Notes under the pieces: model-generated
Database searches by the model: none
Told to the model about the DNA's origin: nothing
Seen by the model: only the letters and a program-made list of their open reading frames with translations
Origin: Holophagales bacterium
Lineage (GTDB): Bacteria > Acidobacteriota > Thermoanaerobaculia > Multivoradales > JAGPDF01
Direction of reading: 5' to 3'
Length of the DNA stretch: 64,000 nt
NCBI GenBank assembly: GCA_016699405.1
Contig: CP064972.1
Location: forward strand, 3,503,501 to 3,567,500
Position numbers and translations under genes: made by a program
In this document: piece after piece, positions 19,171 through 28,194 of the stretch
Layout: each line of letters opens with the position of its first letter
Numbering within the stretch: the stretch's first letter is position 1

Positions 19171-20634
19171 ATGGCTCTCGAACAGAAACTCTCCCTGCGG
19201 CTCTCGCAGAAACTGGTGATGACGCCGTCACTGCAGCAGGCGATCAAGCTGCTGCAGATGACCCGCCTCGAGCTGGAAAGCGTCGTTTCGCAGGAGCTGG
19301 TCGAGAACCCGCTGCTCGAAGAGGTCGAGGAGACGGCCCCGCCCGTCGAACCGGTCGATGAGGCAGCGCCGGTTCGCGAGCAGGTCGCCGAGTCCGAAGT
19401 CGAAGTGCAGGCGCCGGAGGCGCTTGCCGAAGTCGATTTCGAGGCCTACTTCGGGGACGACTCGGAGCTCTACGGTCCGCCGGGCGAGCGCGAGTATCGC
19501 GAGGCGCCGCCGCTCGAGAACACCCTGACGCAGGGACCCGACCTTTGCGACCACCTGCAGTGGCAGGTCGCCATGTCGGCGCTGACCCCGCGCCAGCGCG
19601 ACATCGCCGAGCTGATCATCGGCAACCTCGATCCCGACGGCTTCCTCGTCGCAACGCCGGAGGAGATCCGGCTTCTCGGCAACGAGACGGCGACGCCGCC
19701 GCTCGAGCCCGAGGAGGTCATCGAAGTGCTCCGGGCCATCCAGCAGATGGACCCGCCCGGCGTGGCGTGCAACGACCTGCGCGAAAGTCTGCAGCGCCAG
19801 CTGATCGCCCGCGGCTTCGCCCCGAGCTCGCTGCCGCATCGCATCGTCGCCGAGATGTGGGAGCCTCTCCTGCGGCGGCAGTATCAGGCGGTGGCCAAGG
19901 CGCTCGGTGTCGAGCTCCACGAGCTCGAGCCGGCAGTGGCGATCATCCGGACCCTCGAGACCCGCCCTGGTCGGCTCTTCGCTCACGAGCGCGCCCAGTA
20001 CATCGAACCCGACGTCGTCGTCGTCAAGATCGGCGACGATTACGTCGTCCAGCTCAACGACGACGGGCTCCCGCGCCTGCGCATCAGTCGCTCCTACCGG
20101 CGGATGCTCCAGCGGATGCGTCAAGAGGGGAAGCAGGCGGACGCCCAGCAGTTCATCCGCGACAAGATGCGAAGTGCGGTGTGGCTGATCAAGAGCCTCG
20201 ATCAGCGCCAGCGGACGATCTACAAGGTCGCCGAGTCGATCGTCCGCCAGCAGCGCGATTTCCTCGACCATGGCCTGGACCGTTTGCGTCCGATGGTGCT
20301 CCGCGACGTGGCGGAGGACATCGGAATGCACGAGTCGACCGTCAGTCGGGTGGTGTCGAACAAGTACATGCACACACCACGCGGGCTGTTCGCCATGAAG
20401 TTCTTCTTCCACAGCGGCATCGACCGCGACTACGGCGACGACATCTCGTCACTGACCGTGAAGCGCAAGATCAAGCAGCTCATCGAGTCCGAGGATGCGA
20501 GGCGGCCGCTCTCCGACAGCGACCTGATGCGCATCCTCAACCGGGAGGGCATTCACATCGCCCGCCGTACCGTCGCCAAGTACCGCGACGAGCTCGGCAT
20601 GCCTTCCTCGGCAGACCGCAAGCAGGTGTTCTAG
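19171..20634 (+). CDS. rpoN: RNA polymerase sigma-54 factor
   Basis: Alternative sigma factor that recognises -24/-12 promoters and needs AAA+ activators. 487 residues. Region I is glutamine/leucine rich (MALEQKLSLRLSQKLVMTP), followed by an acidic region II. The core-binding domain and the helix-turn-helix (IGMHESTVSRVVSNKYMHT) are clear, and the RpoN box ARRTVAKYR is at 464-472. It sits between lptB and hpf, as in many Gram-negative genomes where these genes adjoin PTS regulatory genes. ATG at 19171. Confidence 0.96.
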   Translation: MALEQKLSLRLSQKLVMTPSLQQAIKLLQMTRLELESVVSQELVENPLLEEVEETAPPVEPVDEAAPVREQVAESEVEVQAPEALAEVDFEAYFGDDSELYGPPGEREYREAPPLENTLTQGPDLCDHLQWQVAMSALTPRQRDIAELIIGNLDPDGFLVATPEEIRLLGNETATPPLEPEEVIEVLRAIQQMDPPGVACNDLRESLQRQLIARGFAPSSLPHRIVAEMWEPLLRRQYQAVAKALGVELHELEPAVAIIRTLETRPGRLFAHERAQYIEPDVVVVKIGDDYVVQLNDDGLPRLRISRSYRRMLQRMRQEGKQADAQQFIRDKMRSAVWLIKSLDQRQRTIYKVAESIVRQQRDFLDHGLDRLRPMVLRDVAEDIGMHESTVSRVVSNKYMHTPRGLFAMKFFFHSGIDRDYGDDISSLTVKRKIKQLIESEDARRPLSDSDLMRILNREGIHIARRTVAKYRDELGMPSSADRKQVF

Positions 20635-20649
20635 GTCGAAAGGAGAGCC

Positions 20650-21201
20650 ATGAAGATCGATTACGTGGCACGCAACTTCGAGCTGGACGAGCGTCTCAAG
20701 AGCCTGACCGCGAAGAAACTGGCGAAGGTGGCCAAGTTCCTTTCCGATCCGGTCGAAGCGCGAGTGGCCTTGAGCCAGGAGAAGTTCCGCTTCACCTGCG
20801 ACCTCCACGTCGCTCACCGTGCCGGCGAGCTCCACTCGAACGTCGAGAGCCACGACGCGCAGGAAGCCCTGGAGTCGGCGATCGACGGGGTCGAGGAACA
20901 GGCCAAGCGCGGCCGGCAGAAGAGCGTCGACCGCCGGCGGCGGGCGAACCGGGCAGCCGAGCGCGTGGCGAACTGGCCGGTCTCGGTGGTCGAGCCGGCG
21001 ACGCTCGGAAATGACGGCGGGCCGCAGGTCCTCCGCACCGAACACATGCCCATCAAGCCGATGAGCCTCGAGGAGGCGGCGATGGCCCTCGAGGACTCCG
21101 AACACGGCTTCGTCGTCTTCCGCGACGCGACCTCCGAGAAGGTCAGCGTCCTCTATCGCCGCAAGGACGACAACTTCGGCCTCATCGCACCCGAGCTCTG
21201 A
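20650..21201 (+). CDS. hpf: ribosome hibernation-promoting factor, long form
   Basis: Binds the decoding region of idle ribosomes. 183 residues, so it is the long form: N-terminal S30AE domain (MKIDYVARNFELDERLKSLTA) joined by a charged linker to the C-terminal dimerisation domain (HMPIKPMSLEEAAMALE, then HGFVVFRDATSEKVSVLYRR). Long-form HPF forms 100S ribosome dimers by itself. ATG at 20650 with GAAAGGAGAG eight bases or so upstream. It lies directly after rpoN. Confidence 0.95.
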   Translation: MKIDYVARNFELDERLKSLTAKKLAKVAKFLSDPVEARVALSQEKFRFTCDLHVAHRAGELHSNVESHDAQEALESAIDGVEEQAKRGRQKSVDRRRRANRAAERVANWPVSVVEPATLGNDGGPQVLRTEHMPIKPMSLEEAAMALEDSEHGFVVFRDATSEKVSVLYRRKDDNFGLIAPEL

Positions 21202-21209
21202 GCCAGACC

Positions 21210-22181
21210 ATGGACCGCACCGGCGAGCCGGCTCACGTTCGCGTCCGCGAACTGCTGGGTGAAGAGCTCCGCGAGCTCGAATTCTCGCTGCTCGCCGGCG
21301 AGGGCGGCCTCGAGAACCGCATCACCAATCCGCGCGTCCAGAAGCCCGGCTTGGCCTTTGCCGGATACTTCCGTTACATCAAGCCGGGGCGCGTCCAGAT
21401 CGTCGGCGAGAGCGAAGTCGAGTACTTGGCGACGCTCTCGCCCGAGCTTCGTGCGGAACGGTGTCAGAAGATCGCCGAGCTTCCCGTTCCGGTCTTCATC
21501 GTCACCAAGGGTTTCGCGCCGCCGTCCGACCTGCTCGAGGAGTGTCGCCGGCGCGAAGTGCCGATGCTGACGACCCGAGCGCTCTCGTCGCACGTGATCA
21601 AGCGGCTCAGCTACTTCCTCGAGGATCACCTGGTTCCTTCCACCCACGTCCACGGCGTGCTGCTCGACGTCTTCGGTCTCGGCGTCCTGCTCATCGGCGG
21701 CAGTGGGGTGGGGAAGAGCGAGTCGGCTCTCGACCTGATCACTCGCGGGCACAGTCTGGTGGCCGACGATCGCGTGACGATCAAGCGGTACCCGAGCGGC
21801 GACCTGGTCGGGTTTGCCGAGGGACCGTGCAAACACCACATGGAGCTTCGCGGCATCGGGATTGTCAACGTCAAGGAGCTCTTCGGTCTGGCCTCGGTGC
21901 GCGAGCGCAAGACGATCGACCTCGTGATCGAGCTCGAACACTGGGTCGAGGGAAAGCACTACGAGCGGCTCGGCCTGGACGAGGTCGTCTACAGCATTCT
22001 GGAGACGCCGATCCCGTTCATCCACATGCCCGTCGCTCTCGGAAGAAACATCTCGATCCTGGTCGAGATCGCGGCCCGCAACCATGTCCTGAAGCTCCTG
22101 GGGACGAACTCCGCGCGCGATTTCGCGCGCAAGCTGGAGGAGCAGCTTGAGCGGAACCGACGTGCCCTCGGCGCCCGTTAG
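21210..22181 (+). CDS. hprK: HPr kinase/phosphorylase
   Basis: Phosphorylates and dephosphorylates HPr at Ser46. 323 residues: N-terminal domain, then Walker A GGSGVGKS at 163-170, the HprK signature region with LVADDRVTIKR and the C-terminal MELRGIGIVNVKELFGL. The target serine is present in the HPr encoded 1.3 kb downstream (Ser46). The 3' end overlaps rapZ by 35 bases. HprK in a Gram-negative with a permease-less PTS points to a regulatory phosphorelay rather than sugar uptake. Confidence 0.95.
   Translation: MDRTGEPAHVRVRELLGEELRELEFSLLAGEGGLENRITNPRVQKPGLAFAGYFRYIKPGRVQIVGESEVEYLATLSPELRAERCQKIAELPVPVFIVTKGFAPPSDLLEECRRREVPMLTTRALSSHVIKRLSYFLEDHLVPSTHVHGVLLDVFGLGVLLIGGSGVGKSESALDLITRGHSLVADDRVTIKRYPSGDLVGFAEGPCKHHMELRGIGIVNVKELFGLASVRERKTIDLVIELEHWVEGKHYERLGLDEVVYSILETPIPFIHMPVALGRNISILVEIAARNHVLKLLGTNSARDFARKLEEQLERNRRALGAR
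22136..22140 (+). promoter_or_regulatory. Shine-Dalgarno that supports the TTG start of rapZ
   Basis: GGAGG inside the end of hprK, six bases before TTG 22147. The alternative GTG at 22162 has no such site at the right distance. Confidence 0.7.
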
Positions 22182-23034
22182 ACTGGCCTTGATCACCGGG
22201 ATGTCCGGGTCCGGCCGGAGCACGGTCGCCAAGTGCTTCGAGGATCTCGGCTACTACTGCGTCGACAACCTGCCGCTCCCGCTGCTGCGTCAGTTCATCG
22301 CCCGCCCCTCGGAGCTCGTGGAGGGTCGGGACCGGATCGCCGTGGTTGCCGACGTCCGGACCTCTGGGTTCGAGGAGGAGTTCCCCGACCTGCTCGAGGA
22401 GATCGACCGCCAGCGGGTCGAGGCGACGCTGCTCTTCCTCGAGGCCTCCGACGAGGTGCTGATCCGCAGGTTCTCCGAGACGCGGCGGCCGCATCCCCTC
22501 GCTCCGGACGCTCCGCTCGCCGAGGGGATCCGCCGCGAACGCGAGCTTCTCTCCGAGCTCCGGGGACGAGCTGACCTCGTCCTCGACACCAGTGAGTGGT
22601 CGATCCACGAGATTCGCGGGGTAATTCATCGCGAATTCGCCGAACCGGAGGACGCCGGCCACTCGATGGTCGTCTCGCTGATCAGCTTCGGCTTCAAGTA
22701 CGGTCAGCCCTACGGCGCCGACCTGGTGTTCGACGTTCGATTCCTGCCGAATCCGCACTTCGTGCCGGGACTGCGGGAACGGACCGGACAAGAGGAGCCG
22801 GTGCAGATCTACCTCGACCACCAACCCGATTTCGGCGAGCTCCTGCAGCGCCTGTCGGATCTCCTCGTCTACCTGCTGCCCAGGTATCGCCGAGAGAACC
22901 GGCGTTATCTGTCGATCGCCGTGGGCTGCACCGGGGGTCGCCACCGTTCTGTGGCGGTCGCGGAGCGGCTGGCTGCGGCGCTCGACCGCGCGGGGTGGAG
23001 CGTCCGGCTCATCCATCGAGACATCGAGCGCTGA
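22147..23034 (+). CDS. rapZ: RNase adapter / nucleotide-binding protein RapZ (YvcJ family)
   Basis: 295-residue P-loop protein. In enterobacteria RapZ guides RNase E to the GlmZ small RNA and so tunes amino-sugar supply; in other phyla the target is unknown. The P-loop reads GMSGSGRS (18-25), with Arg for the usual Lys; Arg also occurs in actinobacterial and alphaproteobacterial members as I recall. The LGYYCVDNLP motif and the C-terminal GCTGGRHRSV domain are intact. TTG start with GGAGG upstream. The gene sits between hprK and the PTS genes, as in many Gram-negative rpoN-rapZ clusters. Confidence 0.93.
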   Translation: MSGTDVPSAPVRLALITGMSGSGRSTVAKCFEDLGYYCVDNLPLPLLRQFIARPSELVEGRDRIAVVADVRTSGFEEEFPDLLEEIDRQRVEATLLFLEASDEVLIRRFSETRRPHPLAPDAPLAEGIRRERELLSELRGRADLVLDTSEWSIHEIRGVIHREFAEPEDAGHSMVVSLISFGFKYGQPYGADLVFDVRFLPNPHFVPGLRERTGQEEPVQIYLDHQPDFGELLQRLSDLLVYLLPRYRRENRRYLSIAVGCTGGRHRSVAVAERLAAALDRAGWSVRLIHRDIER

Positions 23035-23042
23035 GGGACGCG

Positions 23043-23486
23043 ATGCGCGGCATTCTGATCGTGACTCACGGTCACCTCGCTCCGGAGCTCCTGGAGACGG
23101 CGAAGACGATCCTCGGCCGTGAGCTGCAGAACGTTCGGGCGCTCTCTCTCGAGTGGACCGAGGGCTGGGACGAGGCGAGAACGAAGATCGCCGCCGAGAT
23201 CGCCGCGTTCGCCCCTGGCACCGAAGGCGTCCTGGTGCTGACCGACCTCCACGGCGACACGCCCTCACGAGCGGCTGCCAGTTTTCAGGAGCCGGGGCGC
23301 GTCGAGGTGGTGACCGGTGTCAATCTGCCGATGGTGGTGCGCCTCGGATGCGCAGAGCCTGAACAACGTTCGCTCACCGAGTTGGCGCACTGGATCGAGG
23401 TCAAGGGCCGGAGGGCGATCCGTCGCGCCGATCCGCCAGCCGCCGAATCGCATCCGCGAACCGTAGACGGCGACTCGGAAAGCTAG
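23043..23486 (+). CDS. PTS EIIA component, mannose family
   Basis: 147 residues of the EIIA-Man fold. The phospho-acceptor is the His of ILIVTHGHLAPEL near residue 9, and the second conserved block is VLVLTDLHGDTPSRAA. It receives phosphate from HPr. No EIIB, EIIC or EIID gene is nearby, so it is probably a regulatory EIIA that reports the phosphorelay state. It lies between rapZ and the HPr gene with gaps of 8 and 12 bases. The Ser/Asp/Glu-rich C-terminal tail is not conserved in the family. Confidence 0.88.
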   Translation: MRGILIVTHGHLAPELLETAKTILGRELQNVRALSLEWTEGWDEARTKIAAEIAAFAPGTEGVLVLTDLHGDTPSRAAASFQEPGRVEVVTGVNLPMVVRLGCAEPEQRSLTELAHWIEVKGRRAIRRADPPAAESHPRTVDGDSES

Positions 23487-23498
23487 GACCGGAGCCCC

Positions 23499-23768
23499 AT
23501 GATCGAGAAGGAGATCGCTGTCGTCAACCGCCTCGGACTGCATGCCCGAGCCGCGGCCAAGCTTGTCCATCTTGCCGGGTCCTTCCGCAGCCAGGTCACC
23601 CTCAGCCGGGACGGCGAACAGGTCGACGGGAAGAGCATCCTGGGAATCCTCCTGCTCGCCGTGCCGCAAGGAACTCGACTCTCGCTGAGATGCGACGGGG
23701 AGGACGAAGGCCGGGCGGCCGAGGCGCTGGAAGCCCTGTTCGCTGACCGATTCGGAGAGGGCGAGTGA
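23499..23768 (+). CDS. phosphocarrier protein HPr
   Basis: 89-residue PTS phosphocarrier. His15 (GLHARAA) accepts phosphate from Enzyme I, and Ser46 (GKSILGIL) is the site used by HPr kinase. Both sites are intact, so the protein can be controlled both by EI and by the HprK encoded in the same cluster. It overlaps the Enzyme I gene by four bases (GTGA). Confidence 0.95.
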   Translation: MIEKEIAVVNRLGLHARAAAKLVHLAGSFRSQVTLSRDGEQVDGKSILGILLLAVPQGTRLSLRCDGEDEGRAAEALEALFADRFGEGE

Positions 23769-25537
23769 GCGAGAGTCGGAAAGCGACGCGCGTCTTTTCC
23801 GGCCTTGCCGTCTCCGAAGGCGTGGCGATCGGTCACGCGGTTTCGATCCTCAGCCGCACGGTGGACATCGTCCGGTTCCCCTTGCAGGACGATGCCATCG
23901 AAGGTGAGCTGTCGAGATTCCGCGAAGCCGTCGCAGGAACCCACGACACCATCGAAGCGACCCACGGCAAGGCAGGGGAGTTCCTCGGCGACGAGCTGGC
24001 GGCAATCTTCACCGCGCACGCCCTGCTGCTGGCCGACCCGTCGTTCGTCGGATTCATCGAACAACGGATTCGCCAGGAGAGGGTCAACGCGGAGTGGGCG
24101 GTTCACCAGACCTCGACCGAGCTGATCAGCCGATTCGAGCGCATGGAGGACCCCTACCTCCGGGAGCGCAGTCACGACGTCGAAGACGTCAGTCGCCAGC
24201 TGCTCCGCACGCTTCAGGGTGTCGGCCACCACGAGCTCTCCGAGCTCCAGGGCGACGTGATCGTGGTGGCCGACGACCTCACTCCTTCGGAGGCGATCCG
24301 ACTCGGCCGAGGTCGAGTCGTCGGATTCGCCGTGGAGAGCGGCGGGCTCACCTCCCACACGTCGATCATCGCGCGCTCACTTCACCTCCCGGCGGTTTGC
24401 GGGTTGGCGGGCGTGACCGGGCTCGTCACCACCGACGACCCGGTCGTCCTCGATGGCAGCGCCGGGTCGTTGATCCTCCATCCGGGTGACGAGACGCTCG
24501 AGCGCTATCGCCAGGTCCAGCGCGAGCAGGAAGAATGTGATCTGGCGAGCGAAGTTGATTCGCAGCAGCCCTGCGTGACGGCCGACGGAGTCGCGATCGA
24601 GCTGATGGCCAACATCGACCTTCCCGAGGAGATCGAGGCGATCACGCGATTCGGGGCGCGAGGCATCGGACTCTACCGCAGCGAATTCCTCTTCATGGAG
24701 ACCGAGCCGAGCCTGCCGACCGAGGAGCAGCACTACCAGGCCTACCGGCAGCTGGCGGAGGGCGCCTCGCCCTTCCCGGCGGTGATCCGCACCTACGACC
24801 TCGGCGGCAGGAAGCTCGCTCGCGACATGATGCACCTCGACGAAGAGAACCCGGTGCTCGGTCTGCGGGGCATCCGCCTGACCCTCGCGCGTCCCGTGAT
24901 CTTCCGGACCCAGCTGCGCGGGATCCTTCGCGCTTCGGCCCACGGAGAGGTGTGGTTGATGGCTCCGCTGGTCAGCCGCCTCGAGGAATTGCGACAATTC
25001 CGCGGCCTGGTCGAGGAGTTGGCCGGTGAGCTACGTGCCGAGGGCAGAGAAGTCGCTCGCGACCTGAAGGTCGGGATCATGATCGAGGTCCCGGCAGCGA
25101 CGCTCATCGCCGATGCGCTCGCACGTGAGTCGGACTTTTTCTCGATCGGCACCAACGATCTGATCCAGTACTCGCTCGCCGTTGACCGGAACAACCGCCA
25201 CGTCTCGGAGCTCTACCAGCCCCTTCATCCAGCCCTGCTGCGAATGATTCGGATGACCGTCCGGGCGGCCAACGCCGCCGGGATTCCCGCCAGCCTCTGC
25301 GGAGAAATGGCTGGCGACCCGAGGTTCCTTCCCCTGCTGATCGGTCTTGGGCTCCGCCGGCTGTCGCTGAACCCGAGAACGGTTCCTGCCCTGCGTCGAC
25401 TTGTGCGAGAGTTGGATGTTCGGGAGCTCGAGCGATGCGCCGAGCGTTGCCTCGACCTGGGCACCGCGGCCGAAGTCGAACGAGAGCTCTCGAGAGTCCG
25501 CCGCACCCCGTCAGCGAGCCGCCCGGTCGACTCGTAG
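23765..25537 (+). CDS. ptsI: phosphoenolpyruvate-protein phosphotransferase (PTS Enzyme I)
   Basis: Moves phosphate from PEP to HPr. 590 residues: N-terminal HPr-binding domain, the phosphohistidine domain with His198 in GGLTSHTSIIAR, and the PEP-binding TIM barrel with GIGLYRSEFLFM, RTYDLGGRK and FSIGTNDLIQYSLAVDR. There is no N-terminal GAF domain, so it is of the plain EI type and not the PtsP nitrogen-PTS type. GTG start at 23765 overlaps the HPr gene. It is the last PTS gene of the cluster. Confidence 0.95.
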   Translation: MSESRKATRVFSGLAVSEGVAIGHAVSILSRTVDIVRFPLQDDAIEGELSRFREAVAGTHDTIEATHGKAGEFLGDELAAIFTAHALLLADPSFVGFIEQRIRQERVNAEWAVHQTSTELISRFERMEDPYLRERSHDVEDVSRQLLRTLQGVGHHELSELQGDVIVVADDLTPSEAIRLGRGRVVGFAVESGGLTSHTSIIARSLHLPAVCGLAGVTGLVTTDDPVVLDGSAGSLILHPGDETLERYRQVQREQEECDLASEVDSQQPCVTADGVAIELMANIDLPEEIEAITRFGARGIGLYRSEFLFMETEPSLPTEEQHYQAYRQLAEGASPFPAVIRTYDLGGRKLARDMMHLDEENPVLGLRGIRLTLARPVIFRTQLRGILRASAHGEVWLMAPLVSRLEELRQFRGLVEELAGELRAEGREVARDLKVGIMIEVPAATLIADALARESDFFSIGTNDLIQYSLAVDRNNRHVSELYQPLHPALLRMIRMTVRAANAAGIPASLCGEMAGDPRFLPLLIGLGLRRLSLNPRTVPALRRLVRELDVRELERCAERCLDLGTAAEVERELSRVRRTPSASRPVDS

Positions 25538-25573
25538 AAGCTGACGGGACGGCTTCAGCCGAGGAGGTTGGAG

Positions 25574-25927
25574 ATGATTCAGGAGATCCGCCGGGTCGCC
25601 AAGCCCTGGGGCCACGAGCTCATCCTGGCCCACACCGCTTCCTACGTCGGGAAGATCCTTCATATCGAACCGAACCAGGCTCTGTCGCTGCAGATGCATC
25701 GCGTGAAGGAGGAGACCTTCTACGTCTTTTCCGGGGAGATCGAGCTGCAGGTCGAGGAAGGGGAGGTCATGGTGAACCGGCCGCTGAAGCTGGGCGAGGC
25801 CTATCACGTGACACCCGGAACGCGACATCGGATGGTCGCCGGCCCGGAAGGCTGCGACCTTTTCGAAGTGTCGACGCCGCACCTCGACGACGTCGTGCGG
25901 CTCGAGGACCGGTATGGGCGAGCTTGA
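25574..25927 (+). CDS. cupin protein, mannose-6-phosphate isomerase-like
   Basis: 117-residue single cupin domain with KPWGHELILAHT at the N terminus and the metal-binding motif HRVKEETFYVFSGEIEL, followed by motif 2 (PGTRHRMVA). Such proteins resemble the C-terminal half of bifunctional mannose-1-phosphate guanylyltransferase/isomerase, but the substrate cannot be read from sequence. ATG 25574 is chosen because GAGGAGG ends six bases before it; a TTG at 25568 is too close to that site. The end overlaps the next gene by 14 bases. Confidence 0.85.
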   Translation: MIQEIRRVAKPWGHELILAHTASYVGKILHIEPNQALSLQMHRVKEETFYVFSGEIELQVEEGEVMVNRPLKLGEAYHVTPGTRHRMVAGPEGCDLFEVSTPHLDDVVRLEDRYGRA

Positions 25928-26720
25928 GCGAGTCCATCGGGGATCGCTGACGGTTCTCGCACTGCCCCTGGTTCTGGTTCTGGGGTGTGCGGCCCGCGCC
26001 CCGCGCGCGGAAAAGCAGTCCGTCGCCGCCGCAAGCCTCCCTCCCCAGACGTTGAGCCAACTCGAACCCGAGCCGACGCCTCCGGCAGTGCCTCCCGTCG
26101 CAGCCCCGGCCCCCGATCCGACAGTCGTCGTCGTCGATCCGGGCGGGGAGGAGAGTGCCGCGGACAACTTGGTCGTGGCAGCTCGTGCCGAGCGAGAGCG
26201 CCGTCGAGTCGCCGGGCCGCCCGTCGCCGTTCTCAATGACAAGAACATCCAGCAGTTCGCCAAGGACCGGAAGCTGACCTTCGCCAGCCCCGAGGCGAAT
26301 CCGTCCACCCCGAAGCCAACCACCCAGCCCGACGGCGCCGCCAAGGACCCGGAGACCTACTGGCGGGAGCGAGGGCGAGAGATCAGGGAGAGGTGGCGGC
26401 GCCTGGGTGACGAGCTGGCACAGGCGCGCGATCGGGCCGCGACCCTGCGAACGCGATTCTACAGTACCGACGATCCATACATTCGCGATACAGATATCAA
26501 GCCCGCTTGGGATCGAACCCTCGACCGGATCTCGACCCTCGAGGCCGAAATCCGAGAGATCCGCGGAGACCTCGACCACTTCCAGGAAGAAGGCCAGCGG
26601 GCAGGAGCTCTCCCGGCATGGCTGCTCGACGGCGTCGAGCTCGAGCCGGAAGCCGAGCGCACGCCAGACAAGACCGCTGACCCTGCAGAGCCGGTGATCT
26701 ACCAGGAAAAGCCGCATTGA
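25914..26720 (+). CDS. hypothetical lipoprotein
   Basis: 268 residues with a lipobox LVLGC (Cys25), so it is probably a lipid-anchored periplasmic or outer-membrane protein. A long Pro/Ala-rich stretch follows. From about residue 140 there is a helical, coiled-coil-like segment with EREREIRERWRRLGDELAQ-type spacing, a short Tyr/Asp-containing loop (STDDPYIRDTDIKPAWDRT) and a second helix (RISTLEAEIREIRGDLDHF). I do not recognise the family. It overlaps the cupin gene at its start and the miaB start at its end (TTGA). Confidence 0.72.
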   Translation: MGELERVHRGSLTVLALPLVLVLGCAARAPRAEKQSVAAASLPPQTLSQLEPEPTPPAVPPVAAPAPDPTVVVVDPGGEESAADNLVVAARAERERRRVAGPPVAVLNDKNIQQFAKDRKLTFASPEANPSTPKPTTQPDGAAKDPETYWRERGREIRERWRRLGDELAQARDRAATLRTRFYSTDDPYIRDTDIKPAWDRTLDRISTLEAEIREIRGDLDHFQEEGQRAGALPAWLLDGVELEPEAERTPDKTADPAEPVIYQEKPH

Positions 26721-28051
26721 GCACGCTGACTGGCATTCGCCGGTTCTTCGTCGAGACCTGGGGCTGCCAGATGAACGAACTGGACAGCCAGCGTCTGTCC
26801 GGTCAGCTGATGCAACAGGGGGTCCTTCCGACGCTCCACGTGGAAGAGGCCGACCTCATCCTGTTGAATTCCTGCAGCGTTCGAGAGCGGGCGGAACAGA
26901 AGGTCTACTCGCGGCTCGGAGAGTACCGGTTGCTCAAGAGGGATCGCGAGAAGCCTCTGTTCATCGGTCTCTGCGGATGCGTCGCACAACAAGAAGGGGA
27001 AAGGGCACTCGCACGAGTTCCCGACCTCGATTTCGTCCTCGGCCCCGCGCGAGTGGGGGAGCTGCGCGAGGTTCTGCGGCAGCGGCTCGACGGGCAACGT
27101 GTCGTCGCGACCGGATTCCCGGCGGACCGCCGCTACGATCTCGATGCCGTTTCTCGTGATGGTCTCTACAAGGGGATGGTAACGATCATCGAGGGCTGCA
27201 ACAAGAACTGCACCTTCTGCATCGTCCCCTCGACGCGCGGACCCGAGGCCTGTCGGACCTTCGACGAGATCCTCGTGGAGGTGCGCCATCTGCTCGACCT
27301 CGGCTTCGTCGAGATCGAGCTCCTCGGACAGACCGTCAACCACTGGCGGGAACCCGCGACCGGCCGGGACTTCGCCGACCTGCTCGCTGCCGTCGCCAGC
27401 CTTCCGGGAATCCGGCGCCTCCGGTTCGTCACCTCCTATCCTCGCGACTTCTCGCCTCGGATGGTGGAGCAGATCGGTCTGCACGAGACGATCTGCCCGT
27501 ATGTGCACCTTCCCGTCCAGTCGGGGAGCGACCGGCTCCTTCGACGAATGGGGCGTGGGTACCAGATCGACACCTATCTCCGTCTCGTCGAGTCGCTTCG
27601 GCAGGCCCGCCCCGGGATCGCCATCTCGACGGACCTCATCGCCGGCTTTCCCGGCGAGACCGAGGCAGACCATCGCGACTCGATCGCCCTGCTCGAGCAG
27701 GTCCGGCACTCGGCGCTATTCGCATTCTGCTACTCTCCACGGCCCGGGACCGCCGCTGCTCGGCTTCCCGACCCGGCGGTGCCCTCGGATGTCGCCGAGG
27801 CGCGGCTTCAGGATCTCCTGAGAACGCAGAACGGCATCCAGCGGGAGCTCAACGAGGAGCTCGTCGGGCGTGAATTCGACGTGCTGGTGACCGGGTGGGG
27901 TCGCGAGGCAGGGGCCTTCACCGGGCGGACGACCTGCCATCGGATCATGCACTTCCGCGCCAGCGATCCGAGGTTCCGCGCCGGCCATCTCGCCCGCGTG
28001 CGCGTTGTTCGAGCCAATCCCCACAGTCTCGTCGGCGAAGAAGTCGCCTGA
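26717..28051 (+). CDS. miaB: tRNA-2-methylthio-N6-dimethylallyladenosine synthase
   Basis: Radical-SAM methylthiotransferase that adds the 2-methylthio group to i6A37 in tRNAs reading UNN codons. 444 residues. The N-terminal UPF0004 domain ligates one [4Fe-4S] cluster through Cys17, Cys53 and Cys88. The radical SAM motif CNKNCTFC (161-168) supplies the second cluster, and a TRAM domain ends the protein. ETWGCQMNELDSQ and LNSCSVRERAEQK are typical of MiaB rather than MtaB or RimO. TTG start at 26717 overlaps the stop of the preceding gene. Confidence 0.94.
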   Translation: MSTLTGIRRFFVETWGCQMNELDSQRLSGQLMQQGVLPTLHVEEADLILLNSCSVRERAEQKVYSRLGEYRLLKRDREKPLFIGLCGCVAQQEGERALARVPDLDFVLGPARVGELREVLRQRLDGQRVVATGFPADRRYDLDAVSRDGLYKGMVTIIEGCNKNCTFCIVPSTRGPEACRTFDEILVEVRHLLDLGFVEIELLGQTVNHWREPATGRDFADLLAAVASLPGIRRLRFVTSYPRDFSPRMVEQIGLHETICPYVHLPVQSGSDRLLRRMGRGYQIDTYLRLVESLRQARPGIAISTDLIAGFPGETEADHRDSIALLEQVRHSALFAFCYSPRPGTAAARLPDPAVPSDVAEARLQDLLRTQNGIQRELNEELVGREFDVLVTGWGREAGAFTGRTTCHRIMHFRASDPRFRAGHLARVRVVRANPHSLVGEEVA

Positions 28052-28159
28052 TCCGGATGCCCCGCGTCTTCGCGCGGAACATCATCGCCTCCACTTCCAG
28101 CGCAGCATGCGACCCGGCGCCCCCCAGCGGGTCGCGCCGTTCTCGCTGTCGGGTTGCTC

Positions 28160-28188
28160 TTGACGCCCCAGGACGCGCACCCGAGAAT
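28160..28188 (+). promoter_or_regulatory. candidate promoter of the bifunctional-nuclease gene, leaderless position
   Basis: TTGACG (28160-28165), 17-base spacer, GAGAAT (28183-28188). The GTG start at 28195 is six bases after the -10 hexamer, so transcription would begin at the start codon. The -10 matches consensus at four of six positions. Confidence 0.5.
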
Positions 28189-28194
28189 CGGACT

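Noticed and set aside
22198..22221. Arg for Lys in the RapZ P-loop (GMSGSGRS)
   Set aside because: As I recall, actinobacterial and alphaproteobacterial members of the family commonly have Arg here, so it is not new.
26832..26847. parS-like CGCTCCACGTGGAAGA in miaB
   Set aside because: It matches only 11 of 16 bases of the canonical parS and lies in a coding region. The CACGTG core alone is common in GC-rich DNA.
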